Part shown: one piece after another, positions 6,668 through 14,164 of the stretch
How the letters are laid out: each line of letters begins with the position of its first letter
Position numbering within the stretch: position 1 is the first letter of the stretch
Source of the DNA: an uncultured Eubacteriales bacterium
Lineage (GTDB): Bacteria; Bacillota_A; Clostridia; Christensenellales; Aristaeellaceae
NCBI GenBank assembly: GCA_902803675.1
Contig: CADCQZ010000309.1
Location: 1 to 14,399 of the forward strand
Length of the DNA stretch: 14,399 nt
Direction: 5' to 3'
Notes under the pieces: generated by a model
Seen by the model: the letters and a program-made list of their open reading frames with translations, nothing else
Told to the model about the DNA's origin: nothing
Databases searched by the model: none
Made by a program: the position numbers and the translations under genes

Positions 6668-6931
6668 GACTCGCAAAATTCAAAATTTTCGTATTTTAAA
6701 GGGTGATATTTCGCACGGCGGCAGCGGATCATCCGGGCCGAACGGCAGGAGCCGCCGATCCCGTGACACCGCCGGCACTCAAAAAAGGCCGACCGGATCC
6801 GAAAAACGGATCCCGACCGGGGCGGACGATGAATGAGCACGACCGAAAATACAGTTTTTCCGAACGGATGCTGTGATAAGAACGGATCATTCAGCTGCCG
6901 GCTTTCTTAAGGGCCCGCCCATCCCCTCGTG
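6668..6931. other. GC-rich gene-free stretch with repeated short words
   Basis: Between the XRE upstream sites and the purB terminator there is no supported gene. CGGATC occurs four times (6725, 6794, 6807, 6883) and CCGAACGG twice (6738, 6860). GGCGGC near 6718 can pair with GCCGCC near 6751. A T-tailed hairpin on the minus strand at 6781-6820 is listed separately. The stretch could hold a small structured RNA, but no good promoter is visible for one. Confidence 0.4.
6781..6820 (-). terminator. Second intrinsic terminator downstream of purB (or end of a small transcript)
   Basis: On the minus strand GGATCCG and CGGATCC flank a TTTTT loop; the stem extends past one bulged G through CCGGTC/GGTCGG pairs with two G-U wobbles. 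It is followed by CC and TTTTTT (6781-6786). It lies about 110 bp beyond the first purB terminator, so it is either a backup or the end of an independent short RNA. Confidence 0.6.
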
Positions 6932-6969
6932 AAAAAAAAGAAAAACGGCATGACCACAGGATCATGCCG
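6932..6969 (-). terminator. Intrinsic terminator after purB
   Basis: On the minus strand CGGCATGA (6962-6969) and TCATGCCG (6946-6953) form a perfect 8 bp stem with an 8 nt loop, followed by TTTTTCTTTTTTTT (6932-6945). It starts 63 bp after the purB stop. Confidence 0.93.
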
Positions 6970-7031
6970 CTGACTTCAAACGCTACAGTTTTCATCGGGG
7001 ACCGCCCCGGAGAGCCGCTGTTCGATCGTCA

Positions 7032-8456
7032 CTACAGTTCGATCTTCGTGTCCCCCTCGTCGGACCCGTCGGCCGCGTCCAGGATGGGGCGGAGCTTCGC
7101 AAGCAGGCCGTCCACCTGCTGCGGGCAGCGGCCGATATAATTCTCCGGCCGGAGGATCTTTTCGATCTCCTCCCGGTCGATCATAAGCTCCGGACGCGCA
7201 GCCAGGCGTTCCACCAGATCACACTCCCCGCCGGCCTTCATCACGGCGGTGGCTTCCATGGAACACTGACGGATGATCTCATGGACGCGCTGCCTGTCGC
7301 CCCCGCGCTTCACAGCTTCCATCATGATGTTTTCCGTGGCGATGAAAGGCAGGTACTCCCTCAGGGCCCGGTCGATCATGGCAGGGTTCACCTTCAGGCC
7401 CCGGACGATGTTTCTGGAGAGGCGCAGGATCGCGTCGGCGCACAGGAACGCCTCAGGCATGGACAGGCGCCGGCCGGCGGAATCATCCAGAGTGCGTTCC
7501 AGCCACTGGGCCGAGGCGGTCAGAGGCGCGTTCATCGCTTCCGCCATCAGGTAACGGCTCAGGGAGCAGACCCGTTCGCAGCGCATGGGGTTCCGCTTGT
7601 AGGCCATCGCGGATGAACCCACCTGGCTCTCCCCAAAGGGCTCCTCGATCTGCCGGTCGTGCTGGAGCAGCCGGATATCCTGGGCCATCCGGCAGCAGCT
7701 CTGGGCCAGGGCGCTCATCAGGCTCATGATGCGGCTGTCCGTTTTTCTGGGATAGGTCTGCCCGCAGACGGGGAAGCACTCGGTAAAGCCGAATTCCGCG
7801 GCGATCATGCCGTTCATGCGGTCGATCTTCTCCTCATCGCCGTCAAAGAGGTCCATGAAGCTCGCTTCCGTGCCGGTGGTGCCCCGGCATCCCAGGAACC
7901 GCAGATGGCCGAGGATAAAATCCATCTCCTCCAGGTCCAGGTAAAAGTCCTGCAGCCAGAGGGAGGCGCGCTTGCCCACGGTGACCGGCTGAGCCGGCTG
8001 GTAATGGGTGTAGCCCAGGGTGGGCAGGGCTTTGTAACATTCGGCGAAACCGGCCAGGTCCTTCATCAGGCCCGTGAGCTCGCCCCTCAGATACTTCAGG
8101 GCGTCCCGATAGAGGATCAGGTCCCCGTTATCGGTCACATAGCAGCTGGTGGCACCCAGATGGATGATGCCCCGGGCTTTGGGAGCGGCTTCACCGTAGG
8201 TGTCGATGTGCGCCATCACGTCGTGGCGGACTTCCCTTTCCCGCCGGGCGGCGTAATCAAAATCGATGTCTGTCACATGATCCTTCAGGTCCTGTACCTG
8301 TTCCGCCGTGACGGGCAGACCCATTTCGTGTTCCGCCCGGGCCAGGGCCACCCAAAGGCGGCGCCAGGTCTCGATCCGGGTGCGCGGGGAGAAGAGCGCG
8401 AGCATATACTCCGACGCATAACGGGAAGACAGGGGCGATTCATACCGGTCGTACAT
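7032..8456 (-). CDS. purB: Adenylosuccinate lyase
   Basis: Cytosolic fumarase/aspartase-superfamily enzyme that splits SAICAR in IMP synthesis and adenylosuccinate to AMP plus fumarate. 474 residues. Visible motifs are VRHDVMAHI with H78, GATSCYVTDN at 101-110, the catalytic-region histidine in YTHYQPAQPVTVGKR (H151), and the flexible catalytic loop GSSAMAYKRNPMRCE at 280-294, with the serine pair S281/S282 and K287. The MAYKRNPMR form and the overall length resemble the branch that includes the animal enzymes more than the roughly 430-residue Bacillus PurB. The ATG at 8454-8456 has AAAGGAG upstream. It begins 12 bp after the purA stop, so the two AMP-branch steps are cotranscribed, and it is followed by a clean terminator. 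Confidence 0.97.
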   Translation of the reverse strand: MYDRYESPLSSRYASEYMLALFSPRTRIETWRRLWVALARAEHEMGLPVTAEQVQDLKDHVTDIDFDYAARREREVRHDVMAHIDTYGEAAPKARGIIHLGATSCYVTDNGDLILYRDALKYLRGELTGLMKDLAGFAECYKALPTLGYTHYQPAQPVTVGKRASLWLQDFYLDLEEMDFILGHLRFLGCRGTTGTEASFMDLFDGDEEKIDRMNGMIAAEFGFTECFPVCGQTYPRKTDSRIMSLMSALAQSCCRMAQDIRLLQHDRQIEEPFGESQVGSSAMAYKRNPMRCERVCSLSRYLMAEAMNAPLTASAQWLERTLDDSAGRRLSMPEAFLCADAILRLSRNIVRGLKVNPAMIDRALREYLPFIATENIMMEAVKRGGDRQRVHEIIRQCSMEATAVMKAGGECDLVERLAARPELMIDREEIEKILRPENYIGRCPQQVDGLLAKLRPILDAADGSDEGDTKIEL

Positions 8457-8468
8457 GATGCAGCTCCT

Positions 8469-9743
8469 TTAGCGGATCACGCAGGCGTTCCTCTCGGGCC
8501 CCACGGAGATATACCTGATGGGGCAGCCCACCTGTTCCTCGATGAAGGTCACATAGTTCCGCGCTTCCTCGGGCAGGTCCTCCCATGTGCGGGCGGAGGA
8601 GATATCGCACTTCCAGCCCGGCATGGACCTGATGACCGGCTGAGCGCTGTCCAGCGCCGCGGGGAAGGGGAACTCGTCCGTCTCAGCGCCGTCCAGACTG
8701 TATTTGACGCAGACCGGGATCTCGTCCAGGTAGCTGAGCACATCCAGCTTCGTCAGCGCCAGAGCCGTCGCGCCCTGGGCCCGCACGCCGTAGCGCGTGG
8801 CCACGATATCCAGGGGGCCCACCCGGCGGGGACGGCCGGTCTTGGCGCCGTACTCATGCCCCGCTTCCCGCAGCTTTTCCGCTTCCGGGCCGAAGGACTC
8901 GCACACGAAGGGCCCTTCCCCCACGCAGGTGGAATAGGCCTTGACGACACCGATGACCTCTTCGGGATACCCGTTCGTCAGGCCGGAGCCCACGGGCGCG
9001 TACGCCGCCACGGTGTTGGATGAGGTGGTGTAGGGGCAGATGCCCAGGTCCAGGTCGCGAAGCGCGCCCAGCTGGGCCTCGAAGAGGATCCTTTTGCCCG
9101 CTTCGCTCTCCTTGCGCAGATAAGCGCCCGTGTCGCACACGTAAGGCCGGATCCGCTCCCCGTACAGGGTCACCCAGTTCCAGAGCTTCTCCATGCTCCA
9201 CGGCTCGGCGCCGTAGACCTTTGTGAGGGTGAGGTTCTTCCACTCCAGAAGATCGCTCAGATGCTTTTTGAGATATTCCGGATAGTTCAGCTCGCCCGCC
9301 AGGACGGTCTTTTTCTGATACTTGTCCGAATAGAAGGGGGCGATCCCCTGTTTGGTGGAGCCGTACTTCTTGTCCCCCAGCCGCTCCTCTTCCAGGGCGT
9401 CCAGTTCCCGGTGCCAGGGCAGCAGCAGGGAAGCACGGTCCGAGATCAGCAGCTTTCCGGGATCGACGGGAACGCCCTTGGAGCGCACGTCCTCCATCTC
9501 CACCCACAGGTTCTCCATATCCAGCGCCACTCCGTTGCCCAGGATATTGACCACGTCCGGGCGGAAAACGCCCGAGGGCAGCAGGTGCAGAGCGAAAGTG
9601 CCGAAATCATTGACGACGGTGTGGCCGGCGTTCCCGCCGCCCTGATAACGCACGACGATATCGAACCGGTCCGTCAGCATATCCACCATACGGCCCTTGC
9701 CCTCATCGCCCCAGTTGATGCCCACGATCACACAGGTATTCAC
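8469..9743 (-). CDS. purA: Adenylosuccinate synthetase
   Basis: GTP-dependent enzyme joining IMP and aspartate to form adenylosuccinate, the first step to AMP. 424 residues. NWGDEGKG at 10-17 is the phosphate loop with catalytic D13; GGGNAGHTV at 35-43 contains H41; STKQGIAP at 129-136 replaces the common TT-RGIGP; KTGRPRRVGPLD at 301-312 is the aspartate and IMP loop; TKLD at 331-334 is the guanine-binding motif. All key catalytic residues are present. The start codon is GTG (complement of 9741-9743), with GGATGGAG 7 bp upstream. A stable hairpin lies just before the ribosome binding site. purB follows 12 bp downstream. No promoter of its own is evident, so it may depend on transcription from prsA and yugP. 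Confidence 0.97.
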   Translation of the reverse strand: MNTCVIVGINWGDEGKGRMVDMLTDRFDIVVRYQGGGNAGHTVVNDFGTFALHLLPSGVFRPDVVNILGNGVALDMENLWVEMEDVRSKGVPVDPGKLLISDRASLLLPWHRELDALEEERLGDKKYGSTKQGIAPFYSDKYQKKTVLAGELNYPEYLKKHLSDLLEWKNLTLTKVYGAEPWSMEKLWNWVTLYGERIRPYVCDTGAYLRKESEAGKRILFEAQLGALRDLDLGICPYTTSSNTVAAYAPVGSGLTNGYPEEVIGVVKAYSTCVGEGPFVCESFGPEAEKLREAGHEYGAKTGRPRRVGPLDIVATRYGVRAQGATALALTKLDVLSYLDEIPVCVKYSLDGAETDEFPFPAALDSAQPVIRSMPGWKCDISSARTWEDLPEEARNYVTFIEEQVGCPIRYISVGPERNACVIR

Positions 9744-9767
9744 GTTATAACTCCATCCTTTCCATCC

Positions 9768-9785
9768 CGGCGGCTCACGCCGCCG
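9768..9785 (-). promoter_or_regulatory. Stable hairpin in the purA 5' region
   Basis: On the minus strand CGGCGGC and GCCGCCG form a perfect 7 bp stem closed by GTGA, a GNRA-type tetraloop. It ends about 8 bp before the purA ribosome binding site. It has no T-tract after it, so it is not a terminator; an effect on mRNA stability or purA translation is a possibility only. Confidence 0.55.
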
Positions 9786-9819
9786 CGGTCATCGTAAAAA
9801 AGCAAACGCAGCCGTCCCG

Positions 9820-10503
9820 TCAGTCCCGCCTGCGGGAATTGAGGATCATGATCAGACGGAGCATCTGCAGAAGCGCCGTCACGAAAGAGGCCACATAGGT
9901 CAGGGCCGCGGCGTCAAGCACGGCGCTGACCCCGGTCATCTCATCCTGTGACAGGAAGCCTCCCGAAAGAAGCATCTCCTTGGCCCGCCTGCTGGCGCCG
10001 AATTCCACCGGCAGCGTGATCAGCGCGAACAGGAGCACCGCTGAAAACAGGATGATCCCGGCGACACAGAGCTTGTCATAGGAGAAGATCAGCCCGATGA
10101 GGAACAACGGCCAGGACAGGGCGGAACCGATGTTCACCACCGGCACCACCGCCGACCGCAGGGCCAGAAAGCCGTCGTTTTGGGCTTTCTGCATCGCGTG
10201 GCCGGCTTCATGGGCCGCGATGCCGTAGGCGGCGATGCTGGCGGAATCATACACGCCATCCGACAGGGACAGAGTGTTGTTCCGGGGATCGTAATGATCC
10301 GTCAGGTCACCGCCCACCCGCATGACGCCCACATCCGTGATCCCGTTGGAACGGAGCAGGCGCTGCACCATCTCCGACGCCGGGATCCCCAGGCGGGCGA
10401 ACACGCGGCTGTACTTTTCATAGTTCCTTTTGACCTTGCTCTGGGCATAAAGGCCCAGGATGAGCCCGGGCAGCATGAGCAGATACGTCCAGTCGAAAAG
10501 CAT
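9820..10503 (-). CDS. yugP: YugP-type membrane zinc metallopeptidase
   Basis: 227-residue integral membrane protein of the neutral zinc metallopeptidase family typified by Bacillus YugP (PF04298-like). A first membrane helix lies at about 4-20, then a soluble stretch, then the zinc motif HEAGH at 98-102 (ligands H98 and H102, general base E99). Hydrophobic helices follow at about 116-140, 146-165 and 198-221. LPVEFGASRRAKEML at 164-178 is the conserved segment after the third helix; its E167 may be the third zinc ligand. The start is set at the second in-frame ATG (10501-10503) because GGAGGATCCC sits directly before it and within the longer reading. The physiological substrate is unknown; a role in membrane protein turnover fits its place after a PrsA-like foldase. 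A terminator-like hairpin lies just upstream. Confidence 0.9.
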   Translation of the reverse strand: MLFDWTYLLMLPGLILGLYAQSKVKRNYEKYSRVFARLGIPASEMVQRLLRSNGITDVGVMRVGGDLTDHYDPRNNTLSLSDGVYDSASIAAYGIAAHEAGHAMQKAQNDGFLALRSAVVPVVNIGSALSWPLFLIGLIFSYDKLCVAGIILFSAVLLFALITLPVEFGASRRAKEMLLSGGFLSQDEMTGVSAVLDAAALTYVASFVTALLQMLRLIMILNSRRRD

Positions 10504-10516
10504 GGGATCCTCCACG

Positions 10517-10550
10517 AAAAACGCCCCATCGCGCGTCGGCGCGACGGGGC
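10517..10550 (-). terminator. Terminator or attenuator between the foldase gene and yugP
   Basis: On the minus strand GCCCCGTCGCGC and GCGCGATGGGGC form a 12 bp stem with one G-U pair and a CGAC loop, followed by GTTTTT (10517-10522). It begins 18 bp after the prsA-like stop and ends only a few bases before the yugP ribosome binding site. I see no separate promoter between the hairpin and yugP, so it probably lowers rather than stops downstream expression. Confidence 0.75.
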
Positions 10551-10568
10551 AGGTCGTCTTTTGACCGA

Positions 10569-11909
10569 TCAGAAGCCCATCTTGGCCGGGAAGGACTTGA
10601 CGTCGGAAGCGTCGATCCAGCCCTGGAGAGCGGCATTGTAGACCTCGTCCTGACGGGCGGTAAGGAGCTCGTCACGGATATCTTCGGCATGATCCTCAAA
10701 TACCGCTTCGCCCGCGGCCGCTTCGCTCTCGAAGCGGATGATGTGCATACCGAAGGAGCTGACCACGGGCTCGGTGACATCGCCGACCTTTTCCAGCGCC
10801 AGGGAAGCCGCCAGGAAAGCCTCGTCATAGGAAGCACCTTCCGCCACGGGATAGCCTTCGGACAGATAGGGCTCGGACTTCATGCCGGGATCCTCGCCGT
10901 ACTCCGCCACCAGGGCGTCAAAGTCGGCGCCTTCCTCGACGGCCTTGGCGTAGGCTTCGTCCGCCTTGTCCTTGATCTGGGCGTTGGCGGCGTTCACCGC
11001 TTCGTCAAGAGCGGCCTGCGCGTCGGCAAGGGCCTTCTCGGCGTCGGTCACGGCCTGCTTGAGCTCATCGGTGACCTGCTCACCGGCATCGGTGACGGCG
11101 GTATTGGCGCTGTCAAGAGCGTTCTGGGCTTCGGTCACTTTGCTCTTCGCGTCGGTGATGGCGGTGGAAGCCTCTTCCGGATACTGGATCAGGATGTGCT
11201 TGACATAGCGCACGCCGGCGGGCACGTAGAAGATCTCCTCATTGTTGTTGAGCGCTTCGATGTAAGCAGCCGGGGAAGCGTCGTAAGTTTCCTTCTGGGA
11301 CGCGACCTTGGCGTCGAAATCAGCCTTGACTTCCTCATCGGTCACGCTGACATCCTTCACCACGGACTCACGCAGCTTGTCGACGGTCTTCTGCTTCTTG
11401 AGGCTGTCCAGGAAGCTGTCCAGGGTCGCGCCCTCTTCGGCGGCGTGGGCCACGGCCGCGGCGTGCAGCTCGTCGCCGGTCAGTTCGGAATCGGCGAAAT
11501 GCTCGGTGATCTCTTCCTGGATGGTCTCCTCGAACCGCGCTTCGGCATCGGCCTGGACCTGAGAAAGCTCCTCATCGGTGAGCTTGTCGAAGCCCTGCTT
11601 GACCGCTTCCTGCTCCTGCACCATGGAACGGGTGACCGCCGTGATGGTCTGGTCCAGCAGTTCCGTGTTGGAGTAAGGCAGCCTGCCGTAGTAGTAGTAA
11701 TAGTACAGGGCGTTCATGTCGGTGTTGAGCAGGTTGTTGGTATAGTTGTTGATCAGCGTGGTCATCTGGGCCTTCGTGACCTTTTCGCCGTTCACGTTCA
11801 GGATCACCTGGGCGGCGTCGGCCACCGGATCCACGGACTTGAGCGTGCAGCCGCTGAGCAGAAGAGCCAGCGCGATCAAAAGTGCCAGGTAAGCTTTCTT
11901 CTTCATCAT
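10569..11909 (-). CDS. PrsA/SurA-like peptidyl-prolyl isomerase lipoprotein with coiled-coil insertion
   Basis: Extracytoplasmic foldase anchored by lipid. The 446-residue product has a lipoprotein signal, MMKKKAY then a leucine-rich core and lipobox LLSGC (C21). Residues about 35-200 are a SurA/PrsA N-terminal chaperone region (VILNVNGEKVTKAQMTTLI; an unusual run of six tyrosines at 69-74). The parvulin domain opens with VRYVKHILIQY at 233-243 (H238) and closes with SFGMHIIRFE at 385-394 (H389). Between its first strand and ADFDALVAEYGEDPG (328-342) lies a roughly 70-residue alanine-rich, heptad-like helical insertion (about 246-315). The start is uncertain: I prefer ATG at 11907-11909, which begins a normal signal peptide, with GGAG 12 bp upstream; a TTG at 11927 and an ATG at 11921 are also in frame. 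A good promoter lies about 50 bp upstream. Confidence 0.9.
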   Translation of the reverse strand: MMKKKAYLALLIALALLLSGCTLKSVDPVADAAQVILNVNGEKVTKAQMTTLINNYTNNLLNTDMNALYYYYYYGRLPYSNTELLDQTITAVTRSMVQEQEAVKQGFDKLTDEELSQVQADAEARFEETIQEEITEHFADSELTGDELHAAAVAHAAEEGATLDSFLDSLKKQKTVDKLRESVVKDVSVTDEEVKADFDAKVASQKETYDASPAAYIEALNNNEEIFYVPAGVRYVKHILIQYPEEASTAITDAKSKVTEAQNALDSANTAVTDAGEQVTDELKQAVTDAEKALADAQAALDEAVNAANAQIKDKADEAYAKAVEEGADFDALVAEYGEDPGMKSEPYLSEGYPVAEGASYDEAFLAASLALEKVGDVTEPVVSSFGMHIIRFESEAAAGEAVFEDHAEDIRDELLTARQDEVYNAALQGWIDASDVKSFPAKMGF

Positions 11910-11956
11910 CGTCAGGGACATCTCCAATCTTAAGTGAAAATATTCTACAGCCGCAT

Positions 11957-11985
11957 ATTATACAGGAAAAGATGCGGTACCGCAA
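11957..11985 (-). promoter_or_regulatory. Promoter of the foldase gene, overlapped by a palindrome
   Basis: On the minus strand a perfect TATAAT (11957-11962), a 17 bp spacer and TTGCGG (11980-11985) as a partial -35. The perfect 12 bp palindrome TGCGGTACCGCA (11973-11984) covers the -35 box and could be an operator. The same palindrome followed by TCTTTT might instead act as a weak terminator for the upstream ABC operon. Confidence 0.65.
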
Positions 11986-12015
11986 GCAGTTTTTCTGCCC
12001 GGCCGTCAAAGCCCT

Positions 12016-13308
12016 TTACGGGTTCGAAAGGGCGTACTGCTCCAGCATGCCGTTCAGATCCTCGGCCATCAGGGCCGCCGTGTCCGCGGGGCTGGCACCG
12101 CCCGTCAGCATGTCGGAGATATCGGCGATGATCGCGTAATAGAAATCGGCGGAGGGTCCGACGGTCACGGATCTCATGCCGGCGGGCGTCCGCTTGAGCT
12201 GGCTCAGGGCCACTCCGAAGAGAGGATTATCCTTCACGAAATCCTGCCAGGTCTGAGTTTCCTCCGCTTCCAGGCAGCTCGGCGCGTAGCCCGTGCGGGA
12301 AGCGAAGTCCGCCTGCACGTCCCCGCCGGTCATGTAGCGCACGAACTGATAGGCCGCCTCGCGCCTCAGATCGCCCTGGTCGAACATGACAAGGCAGCTG
12401 CCGGAAGCGGTGGCGCCGTGGAGCGCGTCCGCGCTGACACGGGGATAATCGCAGATGCCGACCTCGAAAGCGCCGTTCACCTTCTTGAGCACGGACGCGA
12501 CGGAAGAGGACGAGGAGGTCATGATCAGCTGGCTGCCCGCGGCGAAGGCGTCCGAGGAGCTGTTGGCGTTATTCAGGGCGCCGGACTGATACAGGGCCTG
12601 CCACCGGCCGAGGAAAGCTTCCAGCGCGCCGTTTTCCAGGCAGCTGAGGGCCGTAGCCGTCTCTTCCGTGCCGTTGCTCCCGTTGACCAGATCGCTGCCC
12701 ATCTGGCCCAGCCAGTTGGCCAGGAGGGGCGTGTTGGGCACGCAGGTGTAGATGCTCACGCCTTCCTGAGCGGGGATGACCGCGGCCATCGCGGCGATAT
12801 CGTCCAACGTGTCCGGAGCCGCGATCCCGTAACTGTCGAGCACCGTTTTGTTATAGTAAGTCACCGTGGTGGAGCTGGCGAAGGGAGCGCCGAGCTGCAC
12901 GCCCTGAAGGGCCCAGTTGTTCAGCGGCGCGGGCAGGAAGCTGCTCAGCCCCGCGTCGGGGTGATCCGCCAGGGCCTGATCCAGAGTATACCGCTTCTCG
13001 CACTCGGAATAGCTCACCTTGCCGGTGGCGTCCATCTGCATCACGTCCGGCAGATCCTTCAGGTTGCCGCCGAAGATCATGCTGTTCATTTTGGTGACCG
13101 CCTCGTTATAGGCGCCCTGGAATACAGCCTCCACACGGATGCCGGCTTCCGCGCCCACGGTGGCGTTGAAATCATCCACGTACGCGTTGATCAGGTCCCC
13201 CGCCGCGTCCGCCATGCAGTGCCAGAAGGTGATGGTGACCTTTTCCTCCGCCGACGCGAAGGAAAAAGGCAGCAGGATCAGCGCCAGGATCAAAGCGATC
13301 TTTTTCAT
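12016..13308 (-). CDS. Extracellular solute-binding protein of a carbohydrate-type ABC importer (UgpB-like, family 1)
   Basis: Captures a sugar or sugar-phosphate-like ligand outside the membrane and delivers it to the permease pair encoded upstream. 430 residues with a Sec signal peptide, MKKIALILALILLPFSFASA, cleaved before EEK; there is no lipobox cysteine, unusual for a monoderm binding protein. The mature start VTITFWHCM and YYNKTVLDSYGIAAPDT (from residue 151) are typical of family 1 sugar-binding proteins. The C-terminal half has AAYQFVRYMTGGDVQADFASRTGYAPS, also characteristic. ATG at 13306-13308 is chosen because GAGGAG lies 6 bp upstream and the signal peptide begins there; the longer reading adds a non-signal N-terminus. 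It is 28 bp after the permease gene. The ligand cannot be told from sequence alone. Confidence 0.92.
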   Translation of the reverse strand: MKKIALILALILLPFSFASAEEKVTITFWHCMADAAGDLINAYVDDFNATVGAEAGIRVEAVFQGAYNEAVTKMNSMIFGGNLKDLPDVMQMDATGKVSYSECEKRYTLDQALADHPDAGLSSFLPAPLNNWALQGVQLGAPFASSTTVTYYNKTVLDSYGIAAPDTLDDIAAMAAVIPAQEGVSIYTCVPNTPLLANWLGQMGSDLVNGSNGTEETATALSCLENGALEAFLGRWQALYQSGALNNANSSSDAFAAGSQLIMTSSSSSVASVLKKVNGAFEVGICDYPRVSADALHGATASGSCLVMFDQGDLRREAAYQFVRYMTGGDVQADFASRTGYAPSCLEAEETQTWQDFVKDNPLFGVALSQLKRTPAGMRSVTVGPSADFYYAIIADISDMLTGGASPADTAALMAEDLNGMLEQYALSNP

Positions 13309-13336
13309 ATTGGTCTCCTCCGATGAAAATTTTATG

Positions 13337-14164
13337 TCATCCCGCGAGAGCGCCGTCGTTTTCGATGCTCTTGGACAGGCTCCGCGAGACAAACAGCAGG
13401 ATCAGGGGCGCGATCAGCGCCAGGATCACCCCCGCCAGGATCTCCTCATAGTTGGTGCTCTCCAGGTTCCTGAGCATGGTGATGCCCACCTGAAGGGTCC
13501 TCATCTCATCCCGGTCCGTCACCAGAAGGGGCCACAGATAGGCGTTCCACTGATTGATGAACACCTGCAGGGCAAGGGTGTACACCACGCCCCGGCACTG
13601 GGGAAGAAGGATGCGGAACAGGAACAGCAAGTCGCCGCAGCCGTCCATCCTCGCCGCGTCGGAAAGGGAGGACGGGGCCTGGGTGAAGGCCTGGCGCAGC
13701 ATGAACATCTGGGACGCCCCGACAAAGGCCACCACGCAGACGCCCAGGTACGTGTTGGTCCACCCCAGGCTCGCGACGGTGCGGTAATTGGCGATGACCA
13801 GGATGTCCGGCGGGATCATCATGGTGATGAGCACCAGCATGAAGATCACGCGGCGCAGGCGGAAACGGAAAAATACGAAGGCGTAGGCCGCCAGGGCCGC
13901 CGCCAGGAGGCGCACCACGGAGACGAAGGCGGATGTGAGGAGAGAATTGAAGAAGTACCGGATGAAGGACATCCTGCCCAGGACCAGGCTGAAATTGCCC
14001 AGGTAGAACATGTCCTCCGCCAGCAGTTTCCCCGGCTGACGCACCAGCTCCCACGGGTGCTTGAAGGCGGCGCACACCGCCCACACCACGGGGAAGAGGA
14101 TCACCGCGGCCGAGACAAGAAGGATCAGCAGCCTCAAAAGGCCCGGGATCACGGACTTTTTCAC
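13337..14164 (-). CDS. Carbohydrate ABC transporter permease (UgpE/MalG-like)
   Basis: Inner transmembrane subunit of a CUT1-type sugar importer; 275 residues, normal for the family. About six hydrophobic helices are visible (for example residues 8-32, 75-96, 104-124, 139-158 and near the C-terminus). The cytoplasmic EAA loop that contacts the ATPase reads SDAARMDGCGDLLFLFRILLP from residue 168, close to the consensus EAA---DGA------I-LP. The start is taken as the GTG at 14162-14164: its GTGA overlaps the TGA stop of the preceding permease by four bases, with AGAAGGTG about 8 bp upstream, indicating translational coupling. Longer readings from upstream ATGs would be out of frame with the overlapping permease and have no family similarity. 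Confidence 0.93.
   Translation of the reverse strand: MKKSVIPGLLRLLILLVSAAVILFPVVWAVCAAFKHPWELVRQPGKLLAEDMFYLGNFSLVLGRMSFIRYFFNSLLTSAFVSVVRLLAAALAAYAFVFFRFRLRRVIFMLVLITMMIPPDILVIANYRTVASLGWTNTYLGVCVVAFVGASQMFMLRQAFTQAPSSLSDAARMDGCGDLLFLFRILLPQCRGVVYTLALQVFINQWNAYLWPLLVTDRDEMRTLQVGITMLRNLESTNYEEILAGVILALIAPLILLFVSRSLSKSIENDGALAG

Noticed and set aside
6646..6840. Possible 64-codon minus-strand gene upstream of the XRE gene
   Set aside because: Spans a terminator and the half-site cluster, has no ribosome binding site, and has an arginine- and cysteine-rich composition typical of random GC-rich reading.
7659..9023. Long plus-strand open frame (454 codons) opposite purA and purB
   Set aside because: Antisense to two textbook enzymes in GC-rich DNA; composition is rich in G, A, H, Q and R with no family motif, as expected of a shadow frame.
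9786..9819. Possible terminator after yugP (a T6 run on the minus strand at 9795-9800)
   Set aside because: Only a weak GCAG/CTGC pairing precedes the T-run; no convincing stem adjoins it.
9744..9819. Purine riboswitch or PurR box upstream of purA
   Set aside because: The gap is only 76 bp, with no three-way-junction consensus and no paired CGAA-type PurR boxes.
10689..11933. Plus-strand open frame (414 codons) opposite the foldase gene
   Set aside because: Low-complexity G/L/V/D composition that mirrors the alanine-rich foldase; no ribosome binding site or recognisable domain.
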